From contig OU612067.1 of NCBI GenBank assembly GCA_914767715.1, forward strand, positions 19,783,001 through 19,847,000: DNA of 64,000 bases, given 5' to 3'. Positions 47,101-58,700 of the stretch are shown here, piece after piece. Position 1 is the stretch's first letter. Each line of letters begins with the position of its first letter. A program made the position numbers and the translations under genes. Origin of the DNA: Membranipora membranacea (lineage: Eukaryota > Bryozoa > Gymnolaemata > Cheilostomatida > Membraniporidae). The notes beneath the pieces are model-generated. The model searched no databases and was not told the origin of the DNA. It saw only the letters and a list, made by a program, of their open reading frames with translations.

Positions 47101-50100
47101 AAGGAACAAACTTGTGGAATCTTGAAGGCTTGTGTTGCCTTGTTGGTATAATAATATAAAAGACACCTTTTAGTTCAAACTGATTTGTTGAATGTAATGG
47201 CAGGTTCAGATAGTTGCCAGCAACCTAAATAAACAAGCAACCTTTGGTGTTGGCCTTATAGGCAACCTCACTTGCTCTTGAGTTAGTCTGCAAGTACATT
47301 GGGTGAACCTGAGAGTGTTTCAATTAGAAACAGCCAAAATCGCAGCAATCTAATCGCTTACACAGTGAGTGAGCGATACCTACTAGGCTCTCGCTTTCAG
47401 ATCGCTCAGTCAACGATGGAACTATATACGTTCTGAGTGAGCGATTTGGAACGAATTCGTCTAATTGAAAGACCAAGTGAGTGATAATTTTGAGCAATGT
47501 GATAGTGATTAATTGCTTTAGTAAAGTATCGCTCTTTCTAATTGAAAGACCCCCCCCCCCTAGATCTTTGTGAATGACCCAAACTTATGTCCATACCTGC
47601 ATGGCATCTCTTCCCTTTGTATGGGACACCTCCACGACACACTCCAGCCTGCGAGCGAAAACTTCACCGTTGTGACTCAGCTTATATACACCCTTGTGCA
47701 AACCTGCAAACAGCGAGAATCAATGTGGAATAACAAAAACAATCAAATCAAATTAAATCAAATAAGTATATAAATTAAGTCAAATATCAAATTAAATAAA
47801 TAAGGTGCCAATAAAATTATAATAATAAAAAGGACATTCTATTCAAATTTTCATATTCCTACATTATTTATAAACCAGGTAGATAAAGCCATTAAATTTA
47901 ACTTCAAACACATGCTCCAACTTTGGGCAAAAAACTATTGTCTTGTCTAAGTGTAAGAGGGATGATAGGACTAATAGAAAATGTGATTTCACTCAGTCAG
48001 AAGACAGGTGTGGATTCACATGGTATTCAAAGCCCCAAAACAATTCTGAATTGGCGCCTGTTGATTGATGCACAAGTGACTTAGATGATCAAGAACTCCA
48101 ATTTGAGTATTTGTTTTATGATTATTGTGCAGGAATGACATTCAACGATTAAGTTGATAATCCACAAAGGCCTCATCAATTAATATTGTTTTCCATATCT
48201 GCAGAAGTCTCTCAAAGTTAACATGCATGTTGGAAACTGGTGGGAGAAACACTCAATGGTAAGTTGACAGCGATCGGGTTAAAACCCAAACTTCCGACTA
48301 CTCTGACATTCTTTGCTGTGTTGTATTCATAAAGCTGCATTTACACTGTTGGTTTTCCATCCGATTATTTGGTCCGAGTGTTGCCTTTATATTATTAGCT
48401 ATCATTCGGAGCAATTTGATTGTAAAAAATCTGACTTTTGTGACATGCCACAAAACACAGATTTTTTGTTGCTCTCAATGATAGCTTGCAAATACGAAAA
48501 ATCTGATGGAAAATCTTACGGAAAAATATGTCCGAAGATTATGCAGTGTAAATGCAGTATTTATTGTCACATAAGATTATGTTAATAGCAGAATCCAGCA
48601 CAACAATATTTAGCAGTTGTAAATATCATATCTAATAGAATAAGAGCGATAACAGGAGGGCAATATGAAGCCATGCCCTGTTTACTTGGATAAAGGACTC
48701 CATCACATGATGATAAACTGATAAAGTACATATGATGCTTGGTTAACGCTGTGAAACTTAGGGAAACTTATATTGTGAGATCAAAGAGTTAGGGGAAAGG
48801 AGATGCAACTAAAATAGCCTCAGTCTCTTTCATAATAAATTGTAGAATGCCACAGCATATCCCCATTCAAAGTTTTAATGGGGAAGTGAGGCTATATGAA
48901 TTTTGTGTTCCTCCTTGGTGACAATTTTTTTTTAATACTTTATTGATTGAAGAATTTTGTTCTCGAAAGAGCTTACCAGTCTGTTTGGGAGTTTCCAACT
49001 CCAAAGCGATAATGCCAACCTCACCAGTCTCTAACTTTGGTATCTTGACAGTTTTTAAAGAATGTGCGCTAGCTGGCATCAGTGTTCCCTTCATGAAGAC
49101 AACCTGCAAGACAGTTAACAGAATGATTTGTGGTTGTAGGAGGAGAAAGGCTTTACTCCTCACCACCTAAACATAAAGTTTGCCAGGATGTGCTCTGGCG
49201 GCCACACTGATCATGTTGCATGTGTATCTCCAATCAAAAGAGTCAAAGACAAAGTTAGCCTTATCACCTGACCAAATGTTTTGTTTCAGTTCAGAACAAA
49301 AAAGTAGGGAATACAATGTGACCGCCCAACGGCGATGGATTGGTAAATGTCAGGTACTTATGTTAAATTTACTCTTTTAAGTATAATCTCGAAGCCGGGG
49401 TGGTTGCTTAATAGTCTTTACAATCTACTTACCTCCATATCATTTGACCATTTCCTATCTCCTGTGTTCCTAACATGCCACTTCTTTAGAAATTTCAGTC
49501 CAGGGGCGAGTTTATTCTGTCCAGGGGTATCTTCAGTTCTAGGAGGATAGTTCTCCTGAATCACAGTACAAGCATACCTACAACAAAAGTAAACAACCGG
49601 TTATTGTCTTCTCATTGACTTGTGCATGAATTATACATTTTTTTTCAGTTATCTATTTTATTTTATCATTCGACAAAATAAAAACAACTACGCCTCTTTT
49701 TGCAGGCAAAATGTATGTACAATCATGTTTTCAAACGATATAGCTTGGACTTGGAGGATAGTTAGGTTCTTTTTGGATATATAGGGATAGTGAAAATTTT
49801 ACATAATATTATATACCAATGTTTTTGAAATATATAGTGCAATGATATAGTAAATATAATATTGCTTGTGATAAGCATCCAGATTCTTGAAATCATCGAA
49901 TAACTATGGCAAATCTTGTAGGACAAGTTTCGTCATAATGTGCCAGAAATGTGATCAGCGAGTAATCATGGATTGTATGTTGGTCTGTTCAATTTACTAC
50001 AGCAATCAAAAGAGCACAAACAATACGGATCATACTAGTTCTAATTGTTACTGGGTATCATTGGTTTACCAAGTTAGCTCTGATAGGGTGGGGGGTTTCT

Positions 50101-53100
50101 CCCCCTCCCCAAGAAAGAAAAATCAGATCCAACTCATTGGCTTGTCATACCTTCGAGATTTGTTAGGTAGTCTAGTCGAGCCAGAGTTATGTACCCTGCT
50201 TCCAGTCAGCTGACGCTGTACTTTCTCCTCCTGTCTCTTTAGCTTATGAGCTTTACGTTTCAGCTTTTCCTTTTTACGTACGAGCTTCTCCATTGCTTTG
50301 GCAGGATTTGTGACATGTTCCCTAAACGAAACCACCACACAATGAGGCCCTCATGCATCATCACAACTAGGAACTTGGTTTAACAGACTTATTGCAGTAC
50401 TTTTTTTTGTCAAAGTTGTTAAAGTGTTTGGATTGATACACCATGTGTAGAATGTGAATGATATGACACGTTGAAGCAAAAGGGCCACTTTCAAATTGAC
50501 CAAACAAAGTTTTTTAGCCCGAGTCCTCGCTCTTTGGTCTTCAAAACGGCAAATCCCTTCCCAGATATTTCTCTCCGAAGACATAGTTAAAAGAAGAGAG
50601 GAAATTATGAGCAAGTCTTTTGACAGGCCTCCCTCATCTCAAAGAGGAGCAGTCAGATCGCAATAATTGGCCGTCTTAAAAATTGAATGGATGGGGGAAA
50701 AGCTTGTACTTGGCCAATCAAAAGCATATCATTCTGATCAACCTGGATGTTCCTTTCCCTGTTTCCTGGACAACTTCTAATTTTTTGTGGGATAACTTCA
50801 TCTAGCTCACTTTAGCCATAAGGAACTATCAATTAGGGAACTATATACATTCACTATGTCGCTCCACATGTGATCACACTTCCCTCTTCTTGTGCTGTTA
50901 GCAAAATGGTAATCAAGCAGAGAGCAATTGTCCTTTCAAGTACTATTGAACCCTGGGTGAACATCTGAGTACATGTATGAATATGCTACCTTAACCAATA
51001 ACAAAGGCTATCTTGAAGCCAGTAGAAAAATAACAACAAAGGATTTTCTTCAAGCACCATTCAGAACACAATGATATGGAAAGTTGATCAGCACAGAATC
51101 GGGGATAATGTTAATTCCACTTACACATTACAATTGTCGCAGTTTGTTTTGTTACTGTTTGGGTCAATCTCTGCTATCAAGTTTGGAGTTGCATACTTCT
51201 TGTATATATTGAAGCTAATCAAGGGCAAGCGAGTTCCATCACTGAATTTGCCTGCATTGCTTGCGGGGCGTCTTATCTTTACGAAGACGTGTTCTGTATC
51301 GTGGAATTCTTCTGCCTTAGGTTCACAGGCAGAGCACAAGTCATAATCCAAACAGTTTCTGTTTAAAGAAAATCAATAAAACTGTAGTGATGATGACTCA
51401 ATTATAACATGGACAACTTGACAGTCATGGCAGTAAGCATTATAAATAAAACTGGCAAATGAATGATGAAACTCTTGATTACATGGAAAAGTATAGGAAA
51501 AAACATCTTAGTTTAGCTCATTGAGTACAAAACTTGCGACACATCTGGGTTACAACTAGCACAAAGAGGCAGTACTAGCCTGCAAACAGTAGATAGGCCT
51601 ATGTGGGATCAAAAATAAATATAACCCTTATTTAGAACATACATGTATATCATTTTTCACGGCATTATGAGTGACATAGATCTTATTCTTTATGCCGGCT
51701 GTATAGTCACAGCTGACAGGGCTATTCAATTGAAACGTGTCTCTTTTCGGTTCGGTAGTCTACATGTAAGTATGTGAGCAATTTCAAGTCCAAGATAGTC
51801 CAGATCAGTTTTTTCCTCCAACCAATGGTTGATTATTGTACATAATATGCTATGATAGCATATTATGTACGATTATCAATCATTGGTTAACTTCAACCAA
51901 TAACCAGTTGAGATGGAAAAAAACTTTGTTAGGCTTAGTATGATTGGTCATTGTAATGTCCTCGCAGTTTAATGCATTCAAAGAAGATGCAGATGATCTG
52001 GGACATGATAAGATTATTAATCAAACTTACCCACACTTGTATCTAACCCCTCTTACAGGGCTATCGCAATGATCACAAATTATGTTTTTGTGTTCAACAT
52101 CATTTTCTATGTCAGACAAGGGAGGTAAATCTGAGTCACATGTGACATCATCAGCTGTCACTGATGAGGTCATCAACTGACTGGACTGCCACTCCTTACT
52201 GGACATCATCTGTTTAACTTCACAGGAGATTTCTTTCTTCATCTGTAATTATTAGAGGATAGAAATCAGGTCTGCAAAATGGCGTTCGCATCATTGTATC
52301 AGTAAAAACGAAAAAAGGCACATAGCCCTAGCTGTGTTATAAAAAAATATTAATGGCTATGAAAAGATGAATCATCTGATGATGGGAAGACAGTGTTGAA
52401 GATATATTTGATAATTGAGCTTTTTGTCTATGGTTACTGTTCTACACGTTGAAGAAACTTAACACCGGTTAGTGGGTTCGGAATAGTCGCGCCTTGAAAG
52501 GATCTTTTTTAAGAAAACAAAAACCAGCCTATGGTCTTGGAGTTGAGGGTGGAATATGCTAAGGCCTACAATTCTTTAACAATTGACATCTTTAGATGAC
52601 TTTATAAAAGATGTAGGAGGAGTAAGTTAGGGAGCAGAGCTGCAGGGTGACAGTTTGGGCTCCGTATCCCACAGCTGTTGACTGCTAAACATACTTACTC
52701 ATTGCTCATTCTTCAGAAAGCGCAAGTAAGATGATCCTTGCAACATTTAAAGTAGAGTGATAAAGTATTCCCACTAAGTGATAGGAGCGACAATTTGTTA
52801 GTCTTATTCCTACTCTTGTTTGCAAGTAAGACTATCTTGTATACACTAGGCTCTAGATTGATCGAAACAGATTCGGACGACGTTGAGCAAGTTATGTTCA
52901 AAGCCATAAGGAAAATGAAAAGTTCAACAGTGAAAATCTTGTGCATGGAACAATTCACATCTAAGGATATAAATAGATCTCTCTAACTCTATCAGAAGAT
53001 ATCAACAATAGCTACCTCATGTATGAGATTCTGAAACCATGACGGTGCTTGTGACGGAGAGGCTGGAGGATCAGCAAGATACTCTGTCTTTCCTTCCATT

Positions 53101-54683
53101 CTAAAATAGATAGATACAATCGATCAACATGGTTCTGAAGATGGAGCTTTAAAGTGGATACCCAATGAAGTTCTACCTTACTGTATGTTTTGGACAAAAC
53201 TCTACATCTACCACAGGCAGATCTGTTGATGCTCATAGCTGATGCTTCATGAAAACAGTCATGGTCTTGATTGCTGTAGGTTAAGCAATGAACTACCTCA
53301 TTGGGTTAAGTTGGTACCACAAGAGCTACAAACTCTTTCATAGTCTGAGCAAGGAGTTAGACTCTTACTCCTTGGCCTGAGCCTCCCCCCCCCCCAAATA
53401 ACTAGACTGACTTGACTGGCGTTCAGTGAATCAGACATAAGCACACAAGCAGGCCAGTTAAGTTAAAAGCACTTACAAGATTCAGCTGTTCCAGTTTCAT
53501 AAAAAGCAAGTTGGTAGTAAGAAAGTACCTGTAAGTCTGGAGTAGTGAAGCTCAAACTATGGTTCTTAGAGTATATACAGTGTTTTCAGATTCTCAATGT
53601 TCAATACAAGCAACTCAGTCAACTCGTCAGACCAAAGAATGACAGATTTCCTAAGAAATTTAGGGAAATTCCATAATAACAGCTTGCATCAGGGTTGGTC
53701 ATCAGGTGGTTGCTGGAATCATAACAAACCTATTCACATTTATAACCTTCCACACGTAAATATGTTATCTAATTTCTTAGATGGTAGCTCCCCAGCATAT
53801 GAGAAGCAAAATAACAATATAAATATCAGCAGAAAAACAAATTTTTATTTCCAATAATGGATGTAGAGTGTATACCAACTAGCTCAAACAATTCATAATT
53901 GGAACGGGAACAGCAGGTAGTGATACAATAATATTATTATCATGACGTATTGTCCGCCTAGTAGGATGTAAACAAAGAATTAGATAATCTAGGAGGTGAC
54001 AACTTCGTGTACCATTTTAATTGAGTAGTCAAACCATGGATTAGTGGTAAAATACACACAGTATCACTATTTGTTAGCCTGGGCAGGCTGTATGGTCGGG
54101 TGTGGGTGGGGGACTGCCCACCCATCCCGACTATACAGCCTGTAGAGAAATTTTATCAGTACACAACTTTGTGTCAGTAATTGAAATCTAGCTACCAAAA
54201 TTCTGGCCTCACTTGCATCGACTTACTTCCCAGCAACGACCATTTAAAACTTAGGCAATTGCTACTTGACAAATGCTTACAAGGAGTCGGTTGTTGCATT
54301 ACTGAACTTTTGGGCCAATCAAAGATGAGAAATTGTTACCAGCAATCATACATAAATTGCCATATGCTTGTTCAAGGTCAGACATGTTCCCCTAATCCAT
54401 GAATATTTATCAGTGAGTCAAACCAACCACCCTTCCAGGTCATTCCAAGTACCACCGCATTTGGGATCAGCCGCAACTTGAACCAAGGTCTGCTAAATAA
54501 TTATGAGTGAGATATCATGTAAACATCACCCGAAACACGCAGAGGACCAGAGCTCTATTGGAATAACCAATGGCCAACATCCACAAAAGTCCCTCATTCA
54601 AGTGAATTGAGGTCGAAACAAAACATTTACTTAATTTTATCAGGCCCACTGTGAGTATTAGATAGAGTTTCGTTAGCGCCCAT
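41101..54683 (-). CDS. NBR1: NBR1-like selective autophagy receptor
   Basis: Seventeen minus-strand exons: 54683-54631, 53100-53016, 52242-52031, 51358-51125, 50321-50151, 49577-49433, 49103-48977, 47703-47597, 47064-46935, 46040-45861, 45559-45410, 45032-44625, 44226-44029, 43248-43211, 42784-42665, 42113-41909, 41288-41101. All borders are GT..AG, phases agree throughout, 916 aa. Domains: ZZ zinc finger (about 101-145, CDHC..C..C..C pairs), basic coiled coil (about 200-240), FW/NBR1 domain (about 259-372), acidic region with an LC3-interacting motif EEFFMVPVPSCFD (core 576-579) aligning with the known NBR1 LIR, amphipathic helix (747-786), and a C-terminal UBA-like helix set with MGF (878-880). 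NBR1 links ubiquitinated cargo to LC3/GABARAP on autophagosomes. Odd: no PB1 domain found upstream of the ZZ; five W-x-P motifs at 794-851. The first exon is the least certain. Confidence 0.9.
41583..41795 (+). mobile_element. Intronic MITE, copy 1
   Basis: Ends are CACACTGATGG and, inverted, CACACGGACATCGAG. Inside is a second pair of inverted words (CATGTATATCTCTGATCG / GTCTATCTTTGATTGTTAG). The target duplication is CAAGAGAAA / CAAGAAAAA (8 of 9 match). It sits in the last NBR1 intron and creates the nearby 62-codon open frame only by chance. Confidence 0.8.
42452..42653 (-). mobile_element. Intronic MITE, copy 2 (inverted)
   Basis: Same family as 41583-41795 and 60022-60235 but in the opposite orientation. 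Its edge is 11 bp from the splice donor of NBR1 exon 42784-42665. The flanking 9-mers match at 6 of 9 positions. Confidence 0.8.
43745..44015 (+). repeat. NBR1: CAATCAGT-type microsatellite in NBR1 intron
   Basis: Degenerate tetra- and octanucleotide repeats (CAATCAGTCAGT, CAATAAAT). They lie just downstream, in gene direction, of exon 44226-44029. Confidence 0.85.
44880..44920 (-). other. NBR1: LIR motif of NBR1
   Basis: Codons for DDEEFFMVPVPSCFD. Core F576-F-M-V579 lies at 44901-44890. The acidic lead and PxxCFD tail align with the human NBR1 LIR region, in which a Y..I core sits between acidic residues and PECFD. Predicted to bind LC3/GABARAP. A second candidate, YNYLDILSEEDSD (about residues 500-512), lies in the preceding exon. 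Confidence 0.8.
45629..45689. repeat. NBR1: Hairpin repeat in NBR1 intron
   Basis: TCTGATTGGCTGTTG (45639-45653) and its complement CAACAGCCAATCAGA (45662-45676) around an 8-base loop; weaker pairing continues outward. It contains an inverted pair of CCAAT boxes. Confidence 0.8.
46392..46631 (-). repeat. NBR1: 39-bp minisatellite in NBR1 intron
   Basis: Six units (five of 39 bp, one of 45 bp) with the core CGCTAGCACTGGGTCACCAG. Each unit contains GGTAAGTCAC on the NBR1 coding strand, a consensus splice donor. Because 39 is a multiple of three, open frames arise on both strands (46319-46603, 46420-46806); neither is a gene. Confidence 0.9.
47317..47553. repeat. NBR1: Possible MITE in NBR1 intron
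   Basis: Inverted outer words GTTTCAATTAGAAAC and, from the other side, TCTTTCAATTAGAAAGAG. Repeated GAGTGAGCGAT words lie between. No target duplication is clear; a poly-C tract follows. Confidence 0.4.
48335..48557. mobile_element. NBR1: MITE in NBR1 intron
   Basis: Terminal inverted repeats CTGCATTTACACTG (48335-48348) and CAGTGTAAATGCAG (48544-48557), with further inverted pairing of ATCCGAT..ATCTGAT words inside. 223 bp, no coding capacity. Confidence 0.7.
51821..51888. repeat. NBR1: 68-bp palindrome in NBR1 intron
   Basis: ACCAATGGTTGATTATTGTA through CATAATATGCTAT pairs with the following half almost without mismatch. Confidence 0.85.
54084..54142. repeat. NBR1: GC-rich hairpin upstream of NBR1 exon 2
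   Basis: CAGGCTGTATGGTCGGGTG pairs with its near-complement ending CTATACAGCCTG. A related single arm occurs at about 54858-54885. Confidence 0.75.
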
Positions 54684-55732
54684 CCCTATGATCTCGGTTG
54701 ATCTATCTGGCTATGTAGTAAGTAATTAACTAGATAATGAATGGAGAATAATCAATAATAGGAGCATTCAGTATTTAGAAAGTTCAAGTTTGGTCAAGGC
54801 AAGAGTTATAGTATAAGGGAGTCATACTGTCACATTATAACTCATTGGTATCATCTAGTCTGGGCAGGCTGTCGGGCGTGGGTGAGTAAGGCCGTGTGCA
54901 GTGAATAAACAATTCAGGAAACAGCATCCTGCTGACGATACTTGGTGAAAATATGGCGGTGAACGTTGATGAAAAGTAGTAACCCAGCAAAAAAACACTG
55001 TATTGCTTCATAACAACTAACTCCTTGCACTGTGTTGCTATTTTTGGTAGGTTGAATATTGACAATAGTTGAAGTCTCCATCTCATGGAAATGAATATGT
55101 ATCATGTAATAATAAGGCCCCTTGTAATCCATGGGTTTGCCATTCCAATCCTCTAAAACAATCACATAACATTTTTTTAACTATGTTAGGGGGGGGGGAC
55201 ATTTTAAAGTAAGCGGCCAATGTCAAACACTGGACGACATGGGATTTTATTTCAAAAATAATAAATATAAAAAAATTAAATACTTTAATCTGCCACAATA
55301 TATCCGACACAGTTGTCTGAAAATGTGGACTCATAGTAGTACTCATCTTACTGGGCGATAAATGATTGAAACTCTAATTAAGTGCTGCATGAGCAGTGAA
55401 TGTATTTCACCAGTATCTCCCATCCTTGGCTTTGGGCCATTTGCTAACAATCTCGATAATATGGGCTGCCAAGAGGTGAGACAAACTCTGATAGCAAGTA
55501 CAGATCAGACTGAGTATGCCTCTTAGAACTAGAGTCTAGAACTTAGGCGATATATGTTGGAGAAGCAGGCTATGTTCACCAATCACATGTCATAACCTTA
55601 ATTCTTCTACTGCCAATTGAACGGTGCCATCGAAATCAACCATAATCCAAATAGTCCTTGCTAAGACCTTACACCTCTTCATTGCTCGCTTCCCAGCAGG
55701 GGGAGGGAAGAGTCTGGGGGGCTCCGACTACA
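54684..55732. other. RGP1-NBR1 intergenic region
   Basis: Should hold the NBR1 promoter or further 5' exons. The overlapping minus-strand frames at 54835-55346 carry TTTTAG|AGGATTGG acceptor-like and GATTAAA|GTATTT donor-like borders, but their phases do not fit the NBR1 model and no PB1 pattern is visible. Confidence 0.4.
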
Positions 55733-58700
55733 TCAGTCGAGGTTGATTGATTCGTCACATCTCATAGTCTGGATGATGCCACATTGTAGCGGATTGTTCG
55801 ATAGAACAGTTATAGGTAAATCCCAGTACATAGTTTCCGTAGAGAGATCTGACGTACCGTGCCACAGTACACCTGTGTTGTCACTGTGCGGTTGTACCTG
55901 ATCCGGTACAGACTTAGATAATGTCACAAACTCTATGTGCATCTTCCACTTTAGGGATACTACAAATCAAAGAAAAAAATTGAATTCATTATTACATAAA
56001 AGAGTTTGTTTTATTGTTTACTTTAGCAGCCTAATAATATTGGTCAATTTTTTTTCTTGCTCTGGTGGGACCATTATATGATACAGGACAATAACGTTTT
56101 GAATTGGGGCAACGAATTTTGATCCGCTTCTTCTGTGTGTAATTGATCAGCCCAATAAAAATCCCGCAAAATTTCACAGGTACATAGAGAATTAACTTTG
56201 TTTGGCATTCAATGAGAATACTCTACAAATGAGAATGTCTGCTGTAATATTTTTCCTGTAACCAACTCGTTGTGCTCAATCAAACAATCGCTACAGATGC
56301 CCTAGATGAGTAAAAACTAGCTAGAGTTAAGTTAAGCTAGTGTGGGGATCACTGTATGTTAGCTAGCACTTAGCTTAGTTAGCTAATGCGGGAGCGTATA
56401 TCAAGTATTTATGGTCAGAGAATGTTAGCTGGTAAGCAATCCTACCAGTTCAAGCATGGGTGAAAAGGAGCACATGTTATTCTGCGAATACATTACTTGT
56501 CTAGGGTAGAGTCAACTTTGGAAGTTCAAATGATCAGAATTACATGAAGGTTGATAGCAAAACAAAAGAGCTAAAATGAGGTTATTCAGACAATATTAAC
56601 CTACCATATTCTGACTTGAAGCTGGGTGTTATATGAAGAGGAATGGGTAGTGAGATATTAGCCTTAGTCATGTGTAGACAGAATTCCTGATGGTTGGTAT
56701 GATTTATTGTGTTGGTTTGCCGCCCACCCTCACTCCGATGGGCTTCATTGAGATCTTCAACACTCTGTAGAGTAACTGTTATCTGCAAAACATAATTTAA
56801 TACTATAAACACAATGTGGAGACAGCAATTTTTAATCTCAGAGACATAATATGGACTATATTGGGACAAAAAAAAAGGAAAAACTTGTTATCAAAGGAGT
56901 CAGCTCTCACCACAAGCTTAGAGAACCCATTTAATCAACAGTATTTCAGCGAGTAATGGAGTTTATTTGGATTAATGATTATGGATTAATTAATGAAGCC
57001 ATGAATTCATTTTTATGGAATATGTGGATTTTGCACATGATTTACATATTGCAAGGCACAACAGTATTCTCTATGGTAACAACCTGGCAAACAACCATAA
57101 ATGGCAAACAATTATGAAACTATTGTCAATTTATTACCTGTAGACATTGCACTGTAGCATCCGAGAAATCAAAAGTACAGTAAAGATCCTCTCCTATCTT
57201 AAAGCTTGTCTTTGACATTATGATTTTCGCCACCTTTCCATTGATATTTGATATGTTGTAACAATCTTCAAACATAGAAAAGAGACCACTGATATTACTT
57301 TTTTTTCACAGTAACTGTGTTGAAATTAACATTGACCTGGCATTTGCCAGTTCATAATATGGATAATATTGCATCAGGAAGTCTGGTACATTACTACCTG
57401 ATGGTAATCAGCTAACCTTTAAACCTCGTAATAAAGTCACTTAACTTATAAATGAAGGCGATTTATTAATTGATATGTAGACATGGCTTACATCTGAATC
57501 TAGTTTGTAAGTGTATAGATTGATCACAGAGGTTACGTCTTCAAAATAGTTCATAAGTTGTTTGGTGTCTTGCAAATGTGAAAAAATGTTTTATTTTGTA
57601 ACAGCGCAATTCACATGTATAGTCTAATGACTGTACTGTGAGGCTGTATCATAAACATATAAATACTTATATTATTTATATAAGTTTCTTTAAATTTGAA
57701 GTCGTAGTTTGGAGTTATGCCCTCAAAGCACTTAATCTTCAAAGAAAAGAAAACTACGATTAAAACAGTCTCTCTTTTTCAATTTTCTCACGTAGCAGTA
57801 GTGTCATTGGTTTATTACAACCGTTTGATAAACCAATACCACCGCCACACAACTGCTATCATTGATAAAAAATTACATCTATCTGATATCTTATACGTAT
57901 ACTGCTTATTGATATAATAACTTATCATACTTTGTCGCTTCCTGGCGCTCTGCTCAGACAGTAGCTGCAGAGCTATATCTCTAATTGTGTGCTCAGGCTT
58001 AGTTTTCTCAGCCTGACAGATGAATGGATTGCTGGGAGCTAGCTCCTGTTCCTTATCGCTGTAGGCACTCAACTCTCGCAAACCTGTAATCATAGTTAGA
58101 TTGTTACAATGCCATGAAGGACAACTTCACAAAGAAAGTCAGCAGCAGTTACAGCATGGAGGGTGGGATATACCTCCCTGGTTACAGTTTGATCTCATGC
58201 TAATTTCATTCAAATCAACTGCATGTACAGCAAAAACAACTACCGTAGCACTCGCATGCTTCTCTGCATGGTGTTTCATTCATAACTTCCGGGCTAATTG
58301 GTCAATCACATTCTTACTTTCACATTATAGCCATCAACATCTCAAATTAGATGTTGTAAAGTTTTGAGGATGGATGCGCATAACTTCCTGAGATATAGCC
58401 AGATAAAAAACCGCTCCTCTCAATTTCGTATATTTGCTTGTCTTGATAGCTCCCTGCAGATCACATGACTTGTCACAACACAACGTTATTTCATCTAATG
58501 AAAGTATTGACTGTAGTGAGAAAGCTCTCATGGTAGCGATAAATATAGCCTAGGGAATTCCTCTTGCGCTATTCTACAAACTTCATGAATTTCCATGTGC
58601 ACCAACCATCTGTGTAGCACTAATAGATAGGAATATACGCAGTGTTGCACACAAGCATCCTTACAGTCACTAACTCAAGTGGTAGCTTACATTCAATCAC

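Noticed and set aside
53477-53528. Small exon-like segment upstream of NBR1 exon 2
   Set aside because: Splice borders look good, but the required phase gives a stop; no PB1 similarity.
54835-55346. Overlapping minus-strand frames considered as PB1 exons
   Set aside because: No PB1 pattern (basic first strand or acidic OPCA loop) and exon phases do not match.
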